DNA of 64,000 nucleotides from an uncultured Ruminococcus sp. (GCF_947301925.1 NZ_CAMYUE010000011.1:1-64000); one strand, 5' to 3'; positions 44,126 through 53,826 are shown, counted from the first letter of the stretch. Numbers and translations are program-made. Notes: generated from the sequence alone by a model not told the origin.

Positions 44126-46516
44126 TTATTTCAGCTCTGCCACTGTAACTCCGTCTTCGCCCTCACCGAAGAGACCGAGACGGAAGCTCTTTACCGATGG
44201 GTGAGACTTCAGGCGTCTGTGTACTGCCTGTCTGAGAAGTCCCGTACCCTTGCCGTGTATAATAGTGACTGTTGATATATTGGACATTACCGCCTGATCT
44301 ATGAATGCGTCAAGCTGGTAAACTCCGTCGTCGCAGGCGCAGCCGCGGATATCCAGCTCCATTTTGCCTCTGCGTTCCGCCTTTACGCCTATCTTGTTCA
44401 TTTTGCGGTTAGGTCTCAGGGACTTGCTGCCCACTGTGACCTTCTCCGTCTCCTCAAGTCTGAGACGGGATATGTTCATCTTGGTCTTCATGACGCCCAT
44501 CTGGACGTATACGAAATCGCTGCCGTCGGGTTCGCCCGAAACGATGCCCTTGCGCTGGAGATCCACCACATAGACCGTATCTCCGCGGCGGAGCTTTCTC
44601 GGCAGGACGTAGCCCTCGTTGGGATCCCGCTTCTCCACGGGATTTGCGGTATCGTACATCTTGTTGAAGCTCTGCTTTGTCTTTGATTTCATGCCCGACA
44701 CATTGGCGCTGAAGTCCTTCTTGTCCTTTTCCTTGCGGAGCTTTTCCAGCTCGTCGATGAGCTCGTTGGACTCCGCCTTTGTCTGCTCGATTATGGTCAT
44801 AGCGCGGAGCCTTGCCTTTTCCAGCTCGTCGGCCTTGGCAGCCTCAATAGCCTCGCGCTCCTTGCGGATAGCCTCCTCGTGCTCTGCGGTCTGAGCTCTC
44901 AGGCGGGAGATATCGTCCCTTTTCCTTTCCAGCTCTATGCGGCTTGCCTCAAGCTTGCCGATGACCTCCTCGAGACGGGTATTTGCCTCGCTGACCCTTG
45001 ACTTTGCGTCCTCGATGATATCCGATGGCATACCGAGGCTCTCGGATATGGCAAAGGCGTTGGACTTTCCGGGAGAGCCCACTATGAGCCTGTATGTGGG
45101 ACGAAGGGTCTCTATATCGAACTCGCAGGAGGCGTTCTCCACTCCTGCACTGTCTATAGCGAACACCTTCAGCTCCTGATAGTGGGTAGTCACCATTATC
45201 TTTGCGCCGTTTTCCATAAGTCTGCGGATTATGGCTATGGCAAGAGCCGCGCCCTCAACGGGGTCTGTGCCCGAGCCCAGCTCGTCAAGGAGCACCAGAG
45301 ACTTTTCGTCGGCGGTGCTGAGTATCTCGATGACCTTGTTGGTATGTGAGGAGAAGGTGGAAAGATTCTGCTCAATGCTCTGGCTGTCGCCGATATCCGC
45401 AAGGATATGGTCGTATACGGAGATACTGCTGCCGTCGGCAACGGGTATGAGCAGGCCGCACATAGTCATGGCTGCAAGAAGTCCCGCGGTTTTCAGGGAT
45501 ACGGTCTTACCGCCGGTATTGGGACCCGTGATTATCAGCGCCTGATAGTCCTCCCCCAGACTGATATCCACGGGAACCGCCTTGTTCCTGTCGATAAGGG
45601 GGTGGCGAGCCTTTTTCAGGTGCATTTTTCCGTCGTCGGTTATGGCAGGCAGCGAGCAGCGCAGCTTCGCCGCCAGATTAGACTTGGCAAAGTAGAGGTT
45701 CAGCTCAGTGCAGACCTTGTAGTTCTCGGAAAGCACCTCCGCATAGTCTCCGCAGTCGCGGCAGAGCTGGCGTATGATGCGCTCAATCTCCTCCTGCTCC
45801 TTGCCCTCCAGAATACGGATATCGTTATTGGCCTCCACTATGGCCATGGGCTCGATGAATATGGTCTGACCCGTGGCGGAGGTGTCGTGTACAAGACCGC
45901 TGACCTGACTGCGGTACTCGGATTTGACGGGAAGCACGAAGCGCCCGTCACGAATGGTGACATTGCTCTCCTGAAGGTACTGCTGGGTGGTCTTGTTCTT
46001 TATCATCTTGTCGAGAGTTTCGCGGAGCTGCATACCTGCGCGGTTTATCTTGCGGCGTATGGCAGCAAGCTCGGGGCTGGCGGCGTCGGCTATCTCGTTA
46101 TCGGAGATGATGGAGCGTTCCAGCTTTTCCAGCAGCCAGTCATTGGGCTGGAGCCTTGAAAAGAGGTAGCTGAGCTCCGTCTCCACGTTCTCGCAGTGTG
46201 CATACCAGTCCGCAAGAGCCTTTATCTGGCGCAGCATAGCCGCTATGTCCAGCAGGTCGCGGAGGGATATGACGGCTCCCGAGGCCGCTCTTGCGGCAAC
46301 GGAGCTTATGTCCTTGAAATTGCTGAAAGGCGGAGTTCCGAACTGCACCGAAAGAGACAGCGCCTGAGAGGTCTTGAGACACTCATAGCGCACTCTTTCA
46401 AGGTCGTTGTCGGGACGCACCGCCAATGCCATGCGCCGGGTCTCCTCGTTGGAGGTGAGCTCCGCCAGCATTTCAAGTATCTTGTCCAGTTCAAGTGTTT
46501 TCAAATATTTATCCAT
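44126..46516 (-). CDS. mutS2: Endonuclease MutS2
   Basis: A 796-residue MutS2 protein, with core and lever domains, the ABC ATPase (GPNTGGKTV, then LLDELGSGTDP), a coiled-coil region about residues 515-620 and a C-terminal Smr nuclease domain (LDIRGCACDDG, IIHGKGTGLLRQ). MutS2 acts in recombination control and ribosome rescue in Bacillus. ATG 46516 follows AGAGG; longer readings overlap recO and are rejected. Confidence 0.96.
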   Translation of the reverse strand: MDKYLKTLELDKILEMLAELTSNEETRRMALAVRPDNDLERVRYECLKTSQALSLSVQFGTPPFSNFKDISSVAARAASGAVISLRDLLDIAAMLRQIKALADWYAHCENVETELSYLFSRLQPNDWLLEKLERSIISDNEIADAASPELAAIRRKINRAGMQLRETLDKMIKNKTTQQYLQESNVTIRDGRFVLPVKSEYRSQVSGLVHDTSATGQTIFIEPMAIVEANNDIRILEGKEQEEIERIIRQLCRDCGDYAEVLSENYKVCTELNLYFAKSNLAAKLRCSLPAITDDGKMHLKKARHPLIDRNKAVPVDISLGEDYQALIITGPNTGGKTVSLKTAGLLAAMTMCGLLIPVADGSSISVYDHILADIGDSQSIEQNLSTFSSHTNKVIEILSTADEKSLVLLDELGSGTDPVEGAALAIAIIRRLMENGAKIMVTTHYQELKVFAIDSAGVENASCEFDIETLRPTYRLIVGSPGKSNAFAISESLGMPSDIIEDAKSRVSEANTRLEEVIGKLEASRIELERKRDDISRLRAQTAEHEEAIRKEREAIEAAKADELEKARLRAMTIIEQTKAESNELIDELEKLRKEKDKKDFSANVSGMKSKTKQSFNKMYDTANPVEKRDPNEGYVLPRKLRRGDTVYVVDLQRKGIVSGEPDGSDFVYVQMGVMKTKMNISRLRLEETEKVTVGSKSLRPNRKMNKIGVKAERRGKMELDIRGCACDDGVYQLDAFIDQAVMSNISTVTIIHGKGTGLLRQAVHRRLKSHPSVKSFRLGLFGEGEDGVTVAELK

Positions 46517-46560
46517 TTTTTCCTCTTTATAACAATTCGCAGGGAACGCCGCCCTGCTGA

Positions 46561-47304
46561 TCACTGAATAGATTTGTAAAAATCCAGAGTGCCGAAGCTC
46601 CGCTCCAGATGGGTGAGCATATAGGACTCCGCCAGAGCCGAAAGCCTTTCCTGTGTGTCCTCGGACACGCGGAAGTTGAACAGCCTGCCGAAATCCGTCA
46701 GCACTATGTGCCGCACTGCGCTGAGCACAGGCAGCTTTATCTTCATATAGTCGTCTGTGCTGCTGCCGTCGAAGCAGTCCGCACAGTAAAAGCCGCCGTC
46801 GGGGATACAGAAGAAAAGCTCCGGGGGCTCAAAAACTCCGCAGCTCCTGCAGGCGACAATATCGGGCATATATCCTATCTCCGACATAAGTCTCAGCTCA
46901 AAGAGAGCCTTCAGGAAGCGCTCACCTCGCTCTCCCGTTTCAAGGTAGTGGAGGCAGTTCAGCATCAGCCGCATGATATCGCCGTTCTGAGCCTCGGGCT
47001 TTATGCAGAAGCGCATGACCTCCGCAAAATACGAGGCCAGTGAGATCTTGCTGAGAGAATCGCGCAGGCCGTAAAAAATATGTATCGGCTCTGCACTGTT
47101 GAGGTACATATAGCTGCCTCTTTTGTCTATGCAGAACCGAGAATAAGCCAGAAGCTGAGTAGAGCTCCCCGATTTTCCGCTGATCTTTCTTGCACCTTTC
47201 ACGGAAACCTCGAGAACTCCGCTCTCTCCTGTGAGTATATCTATGAATTTGTCCTGTTCTCCCACAGGACGTTCTTTAAGGACGATGCCTTCAACAGTAG
47301 TCAT
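46561..47304 (-). CDS. recO: DNA repair protein RecO
   Basis: A 247-residue mediator that helps load RecA in the RecFOR pathway. The N-terminal OB fold starts VEGIVLKERPVGEQDKFIDILT, and the zinc-binding cysteines CRSCG...CADC are present at about residues 150-175. It follows era, a conserved pair in Firmicutes. Confidence 0.95.
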   Translation of the reverse strand: MTTVEGIVLKERPVGEQDKFIDILTGESGVLEVSVKGARKISGKSGSSTQLLAYSRFCIDKRGSYMYLNSAEPIHIFYGLRDSLSKISLASYFAEVMRFCIKPEAQNGDIMRLMLNCLHYLETGERGERFLKALFELRLMSEIGYMPDIVACRSCGVFEPPELFFCIPDGGFYCADCFDGSSTDDYMKIKLPVLSAVRHIVLTDFGRLFNFRVSEDTQERLSALAESYMLTHLERSFGTLDFYKSIQ

Positions 47305-47334
47305 TTCAGAAGCTCCCTGTTATTATCGGGAAGG

Positions 47335-48228
47335 TCATTTCTCCGAGAGCCCGAAGCTCCTGATGAGATTTTCCCTGTTTCTCCAGTCCTCCTTGACCTT
47401 CACCCAGCATTTGAGGTTGACCTTTATCTGGAAGAAGTCCTCCAGCTCTATCCTTGCGGCGGTGGAAGCCTTTTTCAGCATAGCTCCGCCCTTGCCGATG
47501 ACGATGCCCTTGTGGGACTCCTTCTCGCAGTAGATAACAGCCGATATATCGAGGATATCCTTGTCCTCTCTCTCGCTCATCTGCTCAACGCCGACGGCTA
47601 TGCCGTGGGGCACCTCGTCACTGAGGAGCATGAGGAGCTTCTCGCGTATCATCTCCGCCGCCAGCACCTTTTCGGGCTGATCGGTTATCATATCCTCGGG
47701 GAAGAAATGAACCGACTCCTCCGACAGAGCGATTATCTCGTCAATGACTATATCCACGCCGCTGTTTTCCGTAACGCTGACAGGCACCACAGCCTGAAAC
47801 TGCACCTTTGAGGTGAGTTCGGCGATAACAGGAGCCAGCTCGTCCTTGTTCCTGAGCAGATCTATCTTGTTGAGCACCAGTATTATGGGCATTTTTGAAG
47901 CATTCATGGACTTCAGCAGATCCAGCTCCTGCTGGTTTATCTTCTTGGTGCAGTCCATAACGAAAACCACCGCGTCGATGTCGCTGACAGACTCCTTCAC
48001 CGTATTGAGCATATGCTCGCTGAGCTTGTTCACGGGCTTGTGGAGTCCGGGGGTATCGAAGAATACCAGCTGAACATCGCCGATATTGCGTATACCCGTT
48101 ATACGGGTGCGGGTAGTCTGGGGCTTGTTGCTGACTGAGGCTATCTTCTCTCCCACGATAGCGTTGAGGAGGGAGGATTTGCCTGCATTGGTGCGTCCTG
48201 CGATAGTGACGAAAGCTGTTCTCGGCAT
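47335..48228 (-). CDS. era: GTPase Era
   Basis: A 297-residue GTPase for 16S rRNA maturation and 30S assembly. G1 is GRTNAGKSS, G3 is DTPGLH, G4 is LNKIDL, and a KH RNA-binding domain occupies the last 90 residues (VIGKGGAMLKKAS). The start abuts the ybeY stop, as usual in this cluster. Confidence 0.97.
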   Translation of the reverse strand: MPRTAFVTIAGRTNAGKSSLLNAIVGEKIASVSNKPQTTRTRITGIRNIGDVQLVFFDTPGLHKPVNKLSEHMLNTVKESVSDIDAVVFVMDCTKKINQQELDLLKSMNASKMPIILVLNKIDLLRNKDELAPVIAELTSKVQFQAVVPVSVTENSGVDIVIDEIIALSEESVHFFPEDMITDQPEKVLAAEMIREKLLMLLSDEVPHGIAVGVEQMSEREDKDILDISAVIYCEKESHKGIVIGKGGAMLKKASTAARIELEDFFQIKVNLKCWVKVKEDWRNRENLIRSFGLSEK

Positions 48229-48740
48229 CAGTTGTTTTCTCCGTTCACAACGAATGTAGCGTCTCTTGAGATACCGAGCTTCTCAAGCACGGACTCCTCC
48301 TTCTCGCGCATGATGCGCTGATCCAGCTGACTTGTCTCGTGGTCGTAGCCCAGAAGGTGGAGCATTGAGTGTACTGTAAGGAAGCCCACCTCTCTCTCCA
48401 GCGAGTGGCCGAAGTTCTGAGCCTGCTTTACGGCAGTCTCCAGTGAGATGACAACGTCGCCCAGCTGTACCGCACCTGTCTCGGGATTGAGCTCAACGGT
48501 GCCGTCCTCCCCTGTGAGCGGGAATGACAGTACATCTGTGACAGCGTCCTTGTTTCTGTATATCTTATTAAGGTTCTTTATCTCGTTATTGCTGACGAAT
48601 GAAACGCTTACCTCAGCGTCCTTGCCGAAATTCTCGGTGGTGAGCACTGCCTGACAGCATCTTCTGATGAGCAGTCTGATACCTACGGGCACCTTCACCT
48701 CTGTCTGATTATTCTTGACGTAAACCTTTAACTTAGCCAT
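48228..48740 (-). CDS. ybeY: Endoribonuclease YbeY
   Basis: A 170-residue zinc metalloprotein that acts in rRNA maturation. The metal motif HSMLHLLGYDH is intact, and DVLSFPL is present. ATG 48740 is chosen; it overlaps phoH by 8 nt. Order phoH-ybeY-era-recO is conserved in many Firmicutes. Confidence 0.96.
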   Translation of the reverse strand: MAKLKVYVKNNQTEVKVPVGIRLLIRRCCQAVLTTENFGKDAEVSVSFVSNNEIKNLNKIYRNKDAVTDVLSFPLTGEDGTVELNPETGAVQLGDVVISLETAVKQAQNFGHSLEREVGFLTVHSMLHLLGYDHETSQLDQRIMREKEESVLEKLGISRDATFVVNGENN

Positions 48741-49701
48741 GATTATTCTTTCTCCCTTCACTATATTTTTCATAAGCCTTGATTATATCCTGTACGAGCC
48801 TGTGTCTCACCACGTCCTTTTCGGAGAAGCGGTGTATCTCTATATCGTCGATACCCTTCAGCACCTTGATGGCCTCCACCAGTCCGGATCTCTTTGTATC
48901 GGGCAGGTCGATCTGGGTGATATCTCCTGTTATGACCATCCTGCTCTCGCTTCCGAGACGGGTGAGGAACATCTTTATCTGCTCCGATGTGGTATTCTGA
49001 GCCTCGTCGAGGATAATGAACGCCTCGTCGAGAGTGCGTCCGCGCATATAAGCCAGCGGAGCCACCTCGATAATGCCCTTCTCCATATACCGTGCGAAGC
49101 TCTCCGCGCCGAACATATCGAAAAGAGCGTCATACAGCGGACGCAGGTAGGGGTCTACCTTGTCCTGCATATCGCCGGGCAGGAAGCCCAGCTTCTCGCC
49201 TGCCTCAACGGCAGGACGGGTCAGTATGATCTTCTTTATCTTATGCTCGCGGAAGGCCTTCACGGCCATGGCGACTGCCAGGTAGGTCTTGCCGGTACCC
49301 GCAGGGCCTATGCCGAGGACTATTGTATTGTTCCTTATGGCGTCGGTATAGCGCTTCTGTCCCACAGTACGGGGGCGGAGTATCTTTCCCGAGGCGGTGA
49401 CGCATATGCCGTCGCCTCCGAGCTCCTGAAGCTGCTCCTCAACGCCGTCCGCCACCATTGAGGTGACGTATCTGACAGTCTGCTCGTTGACCGAGCTGCC
49501 GTTTTTTGCGATGTTCATGATAGCGCGGAGAGCCTTTTCGGCTCCCTCGGTATCGCCGTCGCCGATTATTTTAACGCCGCCGTCCCTGCTGACGACCGTC
49601 ACGTTGAAATCCTTCTGTATCCTGCTGATGTTGCCGTCCAGCTGGCCGAAAAGCGCCGAGAGCTGTTCGGGGCTGTCTGCGGCGAGGAATTTTTCCGACA
49701 T
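48733..49701 (-). CDS. phoH: PhoH-like ATPase
   Basis: A 322-residue cytosolic ATPase. Walker A is GPAGTGKTY, Walker B is FIILDEAQN. PhoH proteins are linked to RNA metabolism, but the precise role is unknown. The start overlaps the stop of the CYTH gene by one base. Confidence 0.95.
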   Translation of the reverse strand: MSEKFLAADSPEQLSALFGQLDGNISRIQKDFNVTVVSRDGGVKIIGDGDTEGAEKALRAIMNIAKNGSSVNEQTVRYVTSMVADGVEEQLQELGGDGICVTASGKILRPRTVGQKRYTDAIRNNTIVLGIGPAGTGKTYLAVAMAVKAFREHKIKKIILTRPAVEAGEKLGFLPGDMQDKVDPYLRPLYDALFDMFGAESFARYMEKGIIEVAPLAYMRGRTLDEAFIILDEAQNTTSEQIKMFLTRLGSESRMVITGDITQIDLPDTKRSGLVEAIKVLKGIDDIEIHRFSEKDVVRHRLVQDIIKAYEKYSEGRKNNHG

Positions 49702-50216
49702 TAGATCTTTTCTCCAATCTGCTGTTCAGGGAAAGCGCCTGCTGCTGCAAGGGCTGAATTCGAGTATCTCACGTCAGAGGATACCTCCCTGAGCACTCTT
49801 ACGTTGTCGGGGAAGTCGATCTTCTGCTCGGGCGAGCCGAGCTCCAGCTCCATGATAGCCAGCTTGTCCGAGAAGGGATAGGTATCCAGCTCGAAAAGCT
49901 GATCGTGATAATCGAAGCAATAGCGGACCTTCTCCACGGGAGGGCAGTCCCTTCGGTCATGGCTCAGCAGGCTGCGGTACTCGTCGCCGCTGATCTCATA
50001 CTCGTTCTCCTCGCGGGTAACGGGAGTCAGGAACACCTTTTCCGTGTAGGTGTACTTCACGCTTCCGTTCTCGTCCACCGATCTTACTCTGCGCTGTGTG
50101 CCGTTGACGCTGTTGAGGTAGGTCTGGATTATGCCTATCCTGCGCTTGACGTCCAGCTCGGAAACATCGGGGAACTCCACAAGGAATTTGCGTTCGATCT
50201 CATATTTTTTGCTCAT
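49701..50216 (-). CDS. CYTH-domain protein (triphosphate tunnel metalloenzyme)
   Basis: A 171-residue protein with the CYTH signature EIERKFLV at the N terminus, an RRVRS basic cluster and the strand MELELGSPEQ. Members hydrolyse tripolyphosphate or nucleoside triphosphates. Here the substrate is unknown. ATG 50216 follows GGAGAG. It heads the operon that runs through phoH to the GGDEF gene. Confidence 0.92.
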   Translation of the reverse strand: MSKKYEIERKFLVEFPDVSELDVKRRIGIIQTYLNSVNGTQRRVRSVDENGSVKYTYTEKVFLTPVTREENEYEISGDEYRSLLSHDRRDCPPVEKVRYCFDYHDQLFELDTYPFSDKLAIMELELGSPEQKIDFPDNVRVLREVSSDVRYSNSALAAAGAFPEQQIGEKI

Positions 50217-50278
50217 AAACACTCTCCGAAAGATCAGTGATCTTTTCTGAAATAACATTGAAATTTTTCAACATATCC

Positions 50279-50307
50279 ATTATACAACTTTTTTTGAATA
50301 ATGTCAA
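50279..50307 (-). promoter_or_regulatory. Promoter of the CYTH-phoH-ybeY-era-recO-mutS2-GGDEF operon
   Basis: On the minus strand TTGACA (50302-50307), 17-nt spacer, TATAAT (50279-50284). Confidence 0.85.
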
Positions 50308-50378
50308 CAAAATTTTCAGATTATTCTGTCTAATATGCTAAGTTTTACTATTTCGTCACAATCCTGTCGTTTTTGTGC

Positions 50379-51128
50379 TCAGATATCCGCCAGCATCAGG
50401 CTGAAGGGGTTGAAAAAGCCCCTTTCGGGCTCCGCCGCGGGAGCCTCCAGCAAAGCGGGCGAATTGCCGTCAGGAAGCGGTATTACCACGGACAGAGCCC
50501 TCTCGGAAAGCTCCGCAGAAGCCCCTGCTCTCTCCGCCAGTCCCATGCACACCTCACGGTGATACGCACTGAAAAAATCGGGTCTTGCCATATCCGGAAA
50601 GTCCACAAATGTCCCTGAAGCCGTTATTTTCAGCTCAACTTTTTTGTCGTTTTCTCCACATTTTATCTCAAAGTCCGCTTCGCCCGTCTCCGAGGCTATG
50701 ATATGCCTTCTGATGAAGCTCAGCAGCAAGAAGCTCAGCGCCTCGCGGTCGGTGCGCACGAAGGAAGCAGGAAGCTCCCCCGTTCTCACGGTACACCTGC
50801 CGCCCGTACTCTCGCCGCAGCTCACAGCAAGATCCCGCAGGAAGCTGTCCAGCCTTACCGTGGTGAACTCTCCCTCCGTCCCGGAGGCTCCCCCTGCAAG
50901 GACGCGGCTCAGCTCCACATTCCGCATGAGCTCGCAGCAGGAGGTCATTATGCCGTCTATAAGCTCCTTTTCCGCCTTTCCGCCCTGTCTGTCCGTCATC
51001 TCCTTCAGAAGCTCGCAGGACGCGGATATTCCCGTAACGGAACGTCTCACGAGATTATCCGTACAGCTGATGTATTCCCCGGCAAGGGGGTTCTCGAAAA
51101 AACCTTTCAGTTCATTGTTGATATCCAT
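50379..51128 (-). CDS. Histidine-kinase-like protein, degenerate
   Basis: A 249-residue cytosolic protein. Its layout is that of a sensor kinase core: a helical part (about residues 15-80) in the place of the dimerisation domain and a GHKL-like part (about 110-225). However, I see no phosphoacceptor His-Glu/Asp motif and no clear N or G boxes, so catalysis is doubtful. It could be a scaffold or an anti-anti-type regulator. The ribosome site is GGAGAG. It stands alone, with no response regulator nearby. Confidence 0.6.
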   Translation of the reverse strand: MDINNELKGFFENPLAGEYISCTDNLVRRSVTGISASCELLKEMTDRQGGKAEKELIDGIMTSCCELMRNVELSRVLAGGASGTEGEFTTVRLDSFLRDLAVSCGESTGGRCTVRTGELPASFVRTDREALSFLLLSFIRRHIIASETGEADFEIKCGENDKKVELKITASGTFVDFPDMARPDFFSAYHREVCMGLAERAGASAELSERALSVVIPLPDGNSPALLEAPAAEPERGFFNPFSLMLADI

Positions 51129-51319
51129 AGGCTCTCCGTTCTCTGCATTGCGCAGACAAATAATAATAAGTATATTATACTACAAAAGGAAGAAAAATGA
51201 AATACTCTGCCCCCGGGTATTAAAAAAGAAAATAGCCACAAAATCAGTGCCGAGCCCACAGCGGCATTTGTACAATATGCACTTTTCACAAATTTTCTGT
51301 TATTTTTTTATCTAACCTC

Positions 51320-51348
51320 TTGAAAAAATTTCCGAGTTGCGTTATAAT
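51320..51348 (+). promoter_or_regulatory. Promoter of gap
   Basis: TTGAAA (51320-51325), 17-nt spacer, TATAAT (51343-51348), with AGGAGG just before the ATG. The stretch 51129-51319 shows nothing else clear. Confidence 0.8.
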
Positions 51349-51380
51349 AAGACTATACAAATTTTTAGGAGGTATATCCC

Positions 51381-52418
51381 ATGTCAGTTAAAGTTGCTAT
51401 TAATGGTTTCGGCCGTATCGGCCGTCTTGCATTCAGACAGATGTTTGATGCTCCCGGTTACGAGGTAGTTGCTATCAACGACCTTACAAAGCCCTCAATG
51501 CTCGCTCAGCTTCTCAAGTATGATACAGCTCAGGGCGGCTACTGCGGAAAGATCGGTGAGAATCTTCACACAGTTACAGCTGATGACGAGGCTGGTACTA
51601 TCACAGTTGACGGTAAGACTCTTACAATCTACGCAAAGGCTAACGCTGCAGAGCTTCCCTGGGGCGAGATCGGCGTAGACGTTGTTCTCGAGTGCACAGG
51701 TTTCTACTGCTCAAAGGACAAGTCACAGGCTCATATCGACGCAGGCGCTAAGAAGGTTGTTATCTCTGCTCCCGCAGGCAACGATCTTCCTACAATCGTT
51801 TACAGCGTTAACGAGAAGACTCTCACAGCTGACGACAAGATCATCTCAGCTGCTTCATGCACAACAAACTGCCTCGCTCCCATGGCTAAGGCTCTCAACG
51901 ACTATGCTCCTATCCAGAGCGGTATCATGAGCACTATCCACGCTTACACAGGCGATCAGATGATCCTTGACGGTCCTCACAGAAAGGGCGACTTCAGAAG
52001 AGCAAGAGCAGGTGCTGCTAACATCGTTCCCAACAGCACAGGTGCTGCTAAGGCTATCGGCCTTGTTATCCCCGAGCTCAACGGCAAGCTCATCGGCAGC
52101 GCACAGAGAGTTCCTGTTCCTACAGGTTCAACAACTATCCTTACAGCTGTTGTTAAGGGCGACAACGTAACAAAGGAAGGCATCAATGCTGCTATGAAGG
52201 CTGCTGCTTCCGAGTCATTCGGCTACAACGAGGATCAGATCGTTTCTTCTGACGTTATCGGCATGAGATTCGGTTCACTCTTCGATGCTACACAGACAAT
52301 GGTTGCAGAGATCGGCGACGGCCTCTACGAGGTTCAGGTAGTTTCATGGTACGACAACGAGAATTCTTACACATCACAGATGGTAAGAACTATCAAGTAC
52401 TTTGCAGAGCTCGGCTGA
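51381..52418 (+). CDS. gap: Glyceraldehyde-3-phosphate dehydrogenase, type I
   Basis: The glycolytic enzyme that oxidises glyceraldehyde-3-phosphate with NAD. The 345-residue protein has the NAD fold [14 protein letters not shown], catalytic Cys160 in [12 protein letters not shown], and the C-terminal [13 protein letters not shown]. Codons are strongly biased, as in ribosomal genes. It is monocistronic, between its own promoter and terminator. Confidence 0.98.
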   Translation: MSVKVAINGFGRIGRLAFRQMFDAPGYEVVAINDLTKPSMLAQLLKYDTAQGGYCGKIGENLHTVTADDEAGTITVDGKTLTIYAKANAAELPWGEIGVDVVLECTGFYCSKDKSQAHIDAGAKKVVISAPAGNDLPTIVYSVNEKTLTADDKIISAASCTTNCLAPMAKALNDYAPIQSGIMSTIHAYTGDQMILDGPHRKGDFRRARAGAANIVPNSTGAAKAIGLVIPELNGKLIGSAQRVPVPTGSTTILTAVVKGDNVTKEGINAAMKAAASESFGYNEDQIVSSDVIGMRFGSLFDATQTMVAEIGDGLYEVQVVSWYDNENSYTSQMVRTIKYFAELG

Positions 52419-52439
52419 TAACCGTATATAAGCTATATC

Positions 52440-52468
52440 AAAGGACGTTCTTCGGAACGTCCTTTTCT
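52440..52468 (+). terminator. Terminator of gap
   Basis: AAGGACGTTC, a TTCG loop and GAACGTCCTT form a 10-bp stem followed by TTTCTTTT. Confidence 0.92.
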
Positions 52469-52475
52469 TTTCCGA

Positions 52476-52504
52476 TTGACATTCTCCGCCCTGAGATGTA
52501 TAAT
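52476..52504 (+). promoter_or_regulatory. Promoter of the phospholipase-like gene
   Basis: TTGACA (52476-52481), 17-nt spacer, TATAAT (52499-52504). It starts a leader of about 240 nt made almost entirely of the repeat at 52526-52726. Confidence 0.82.
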
Positions 52505-52525
52505 TATAGTAAATCATAATCAGTA

Positions 52526-52726
52526 CTTGCAGGGACGGCCGGTGGCCGTCCGCAGAATTTATGTTTATTATAAATGACTGTAATCGTCGGGCGGATGATA
52601 TCCGCCTCTACAATGTGATGATTTGCGACGGATATGCGCTGTAAGCGATGTACGATCAGCGATATCAATGACTGTGAGCGGGTTTACCGGCGACAACGTG
52701 GCAAGGGTGCAGCGTCACGCTGCAGA
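52526..52726 (-). repeat. Mosaic palindromic intergenic repeat, copy B
   Basis: Inverted relative to copy A. It carries the same blocks in the same internal order: GCAGCGTGACGCTGC with CACCCTTGCCACGTTGTCGC, CGCTTACAGCGCATATCCG, GGCGGATATCATCCGCC and GGACGGCCACCGGCCGTCC. It has an extra segment of about 34 nt and lacks the GATGCAGGCATC block of copy A. Confidence 0.8.
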
Positions 52727-52751
52727 TTATGATTTATGAAAGGAGCTAACA

Positions 52752-53783
52752 ATGTACAATAAATGGAAAAATACAGCCTATCTTCTTCACGCTCTCACTG
52801 AAAAATATCAGGCAAAAAAACAGCTTCCGCCTTCACAGATACATCAGGAGCTCCTGCTCCGCGCTATGAAGCTCCTTGCAGAGACTGCCCCCGAGGCCGA
52901 GGAGCTCATACGCCCTATGCTGGATATCATGCTGCCATACGCAGTGCTCCCCGATGACAAGGACGACCGCGAGAACGGCGCAGGCAGACATTATTACTGC
53001 GCCTGCTCCACCGAAGGCAGGGCTTACTCCCCTGTGGGCGGCTACTTCCGCAACGGCAAGGACCTCTTTGCAAGAAGCGCCCGCACCATGTTCGAGGAGG
53101 ACTTCACCATGGCGCTGACCATGTACCACGCAGGCTTTATGAAACAGGCTGCCGCCTACCTCGGCAGAGCCGTCCACTTCATTTCCGATATGTGCTGCCT
53201 GCCCCATGCGGTAAAATGGACCTACTTCTCAAAGAAGCGCCCCATGCATATAGCCTATGAGGAGCTGGCTGCGGCGATGTACCCCGAATTTCTTGCCGAG
53301 CAGCACATCGGCTACTCGCAGCTCCGCCGCTTTGCAATGCGCAGCAGCTTCACCACCGCACTGAACAGCAGCGCCGAAAGGATAGCCCTTGAGATCCCCG
53401 AGGTCATGAACAATCCCGAGGAGGAGATAAGAAAACGCCTTTACGACAGCGAGCAGGCCGTTGCAGCTCTTCTGTACCGTTTTTACCGTGATACCATGGT
53501 GACTCCCCTCCGCGGCCACTATGCCGCAGACGGCATGGTCTGCCACCCCTTTGCGGATATGCCTGCGCTGGATATAAAGATAACCGAGAAGGGCATAACC
53601 TTCCAGCTGGCAGGACTGACGGTGAATTCACGGCTTGGCGGCGTTTTCCGCGCGGCACACAGACGCGGCGGCAAGTTCTCGCTGACCCCCGTGGGCTGCA
53701 ACAGCGGACTGGTGCTATCACGCAGCGGAAGGCTGGTCCCCTTCGATCCCCGCGACCCCAGGCAGCTTTACGGGATAATATGA
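52752..53783 (+). CDS. Zinc-dependent phospholipase C-like protein, cytosolic
   Basis: A 343-residue protein whose middle, AAYLGRAVHFISDMCCLPHAV (about residues 136-156), matches the metal-binding helix of the zinc phospholipase C / S1-P1 nuclease fold. There is no signal peptide, unlike true secreted phospholipases. A C-terminal beta-rich region (from about 270) has no clear identity. The substrate is unknown. The ATG follows AGGAG. Confidence 0.7.
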   Translation: MYNKWKNTAYLLHALTEKYQAKKQLPPSQIHQELLLRAMKLLAETAPEAEELIRPMLDIMLPYAVLPDDKDDRENGAGRHYYCACSTEGRAYSPVGGYFRNGKDLFARSARTMFEEDFTMALTMYHAGFMKQAAAYLGRAVHFISDMCCLPHAVKWTYFSKKRPMHIAYEELAAAMYPEFLAEQHIGYSQLRRFAMRSSFTTALNSSAERIALEIPEVMNNPEEEIRKRLYDSEQAVAALLYRFYRDTMVTPLRGHYAADGMVCHPFADMPALDIKITEKGITFQLAGLTVNSRLGGVFRAAHRRGGKFSLTPVGCNSGLVLSRSGRLVPFDPRDPRQLYGII

Positions 53784-53789
53784 ATATAC

Positions 53790-53821
53790 GCTCCGAAGCT
53801 TCACCGCCTCGGAGCTTTTTT
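53790..53821 (+). terminator. Terminator of the phospholipase-like gene
   Basis: GCTCCGA and TCGGAGC form a 7-bp stem with a 12-nt loop, followed by TTTTTT. Confidence 0.75.
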
Positions 53822-53826
53822 GCGCA

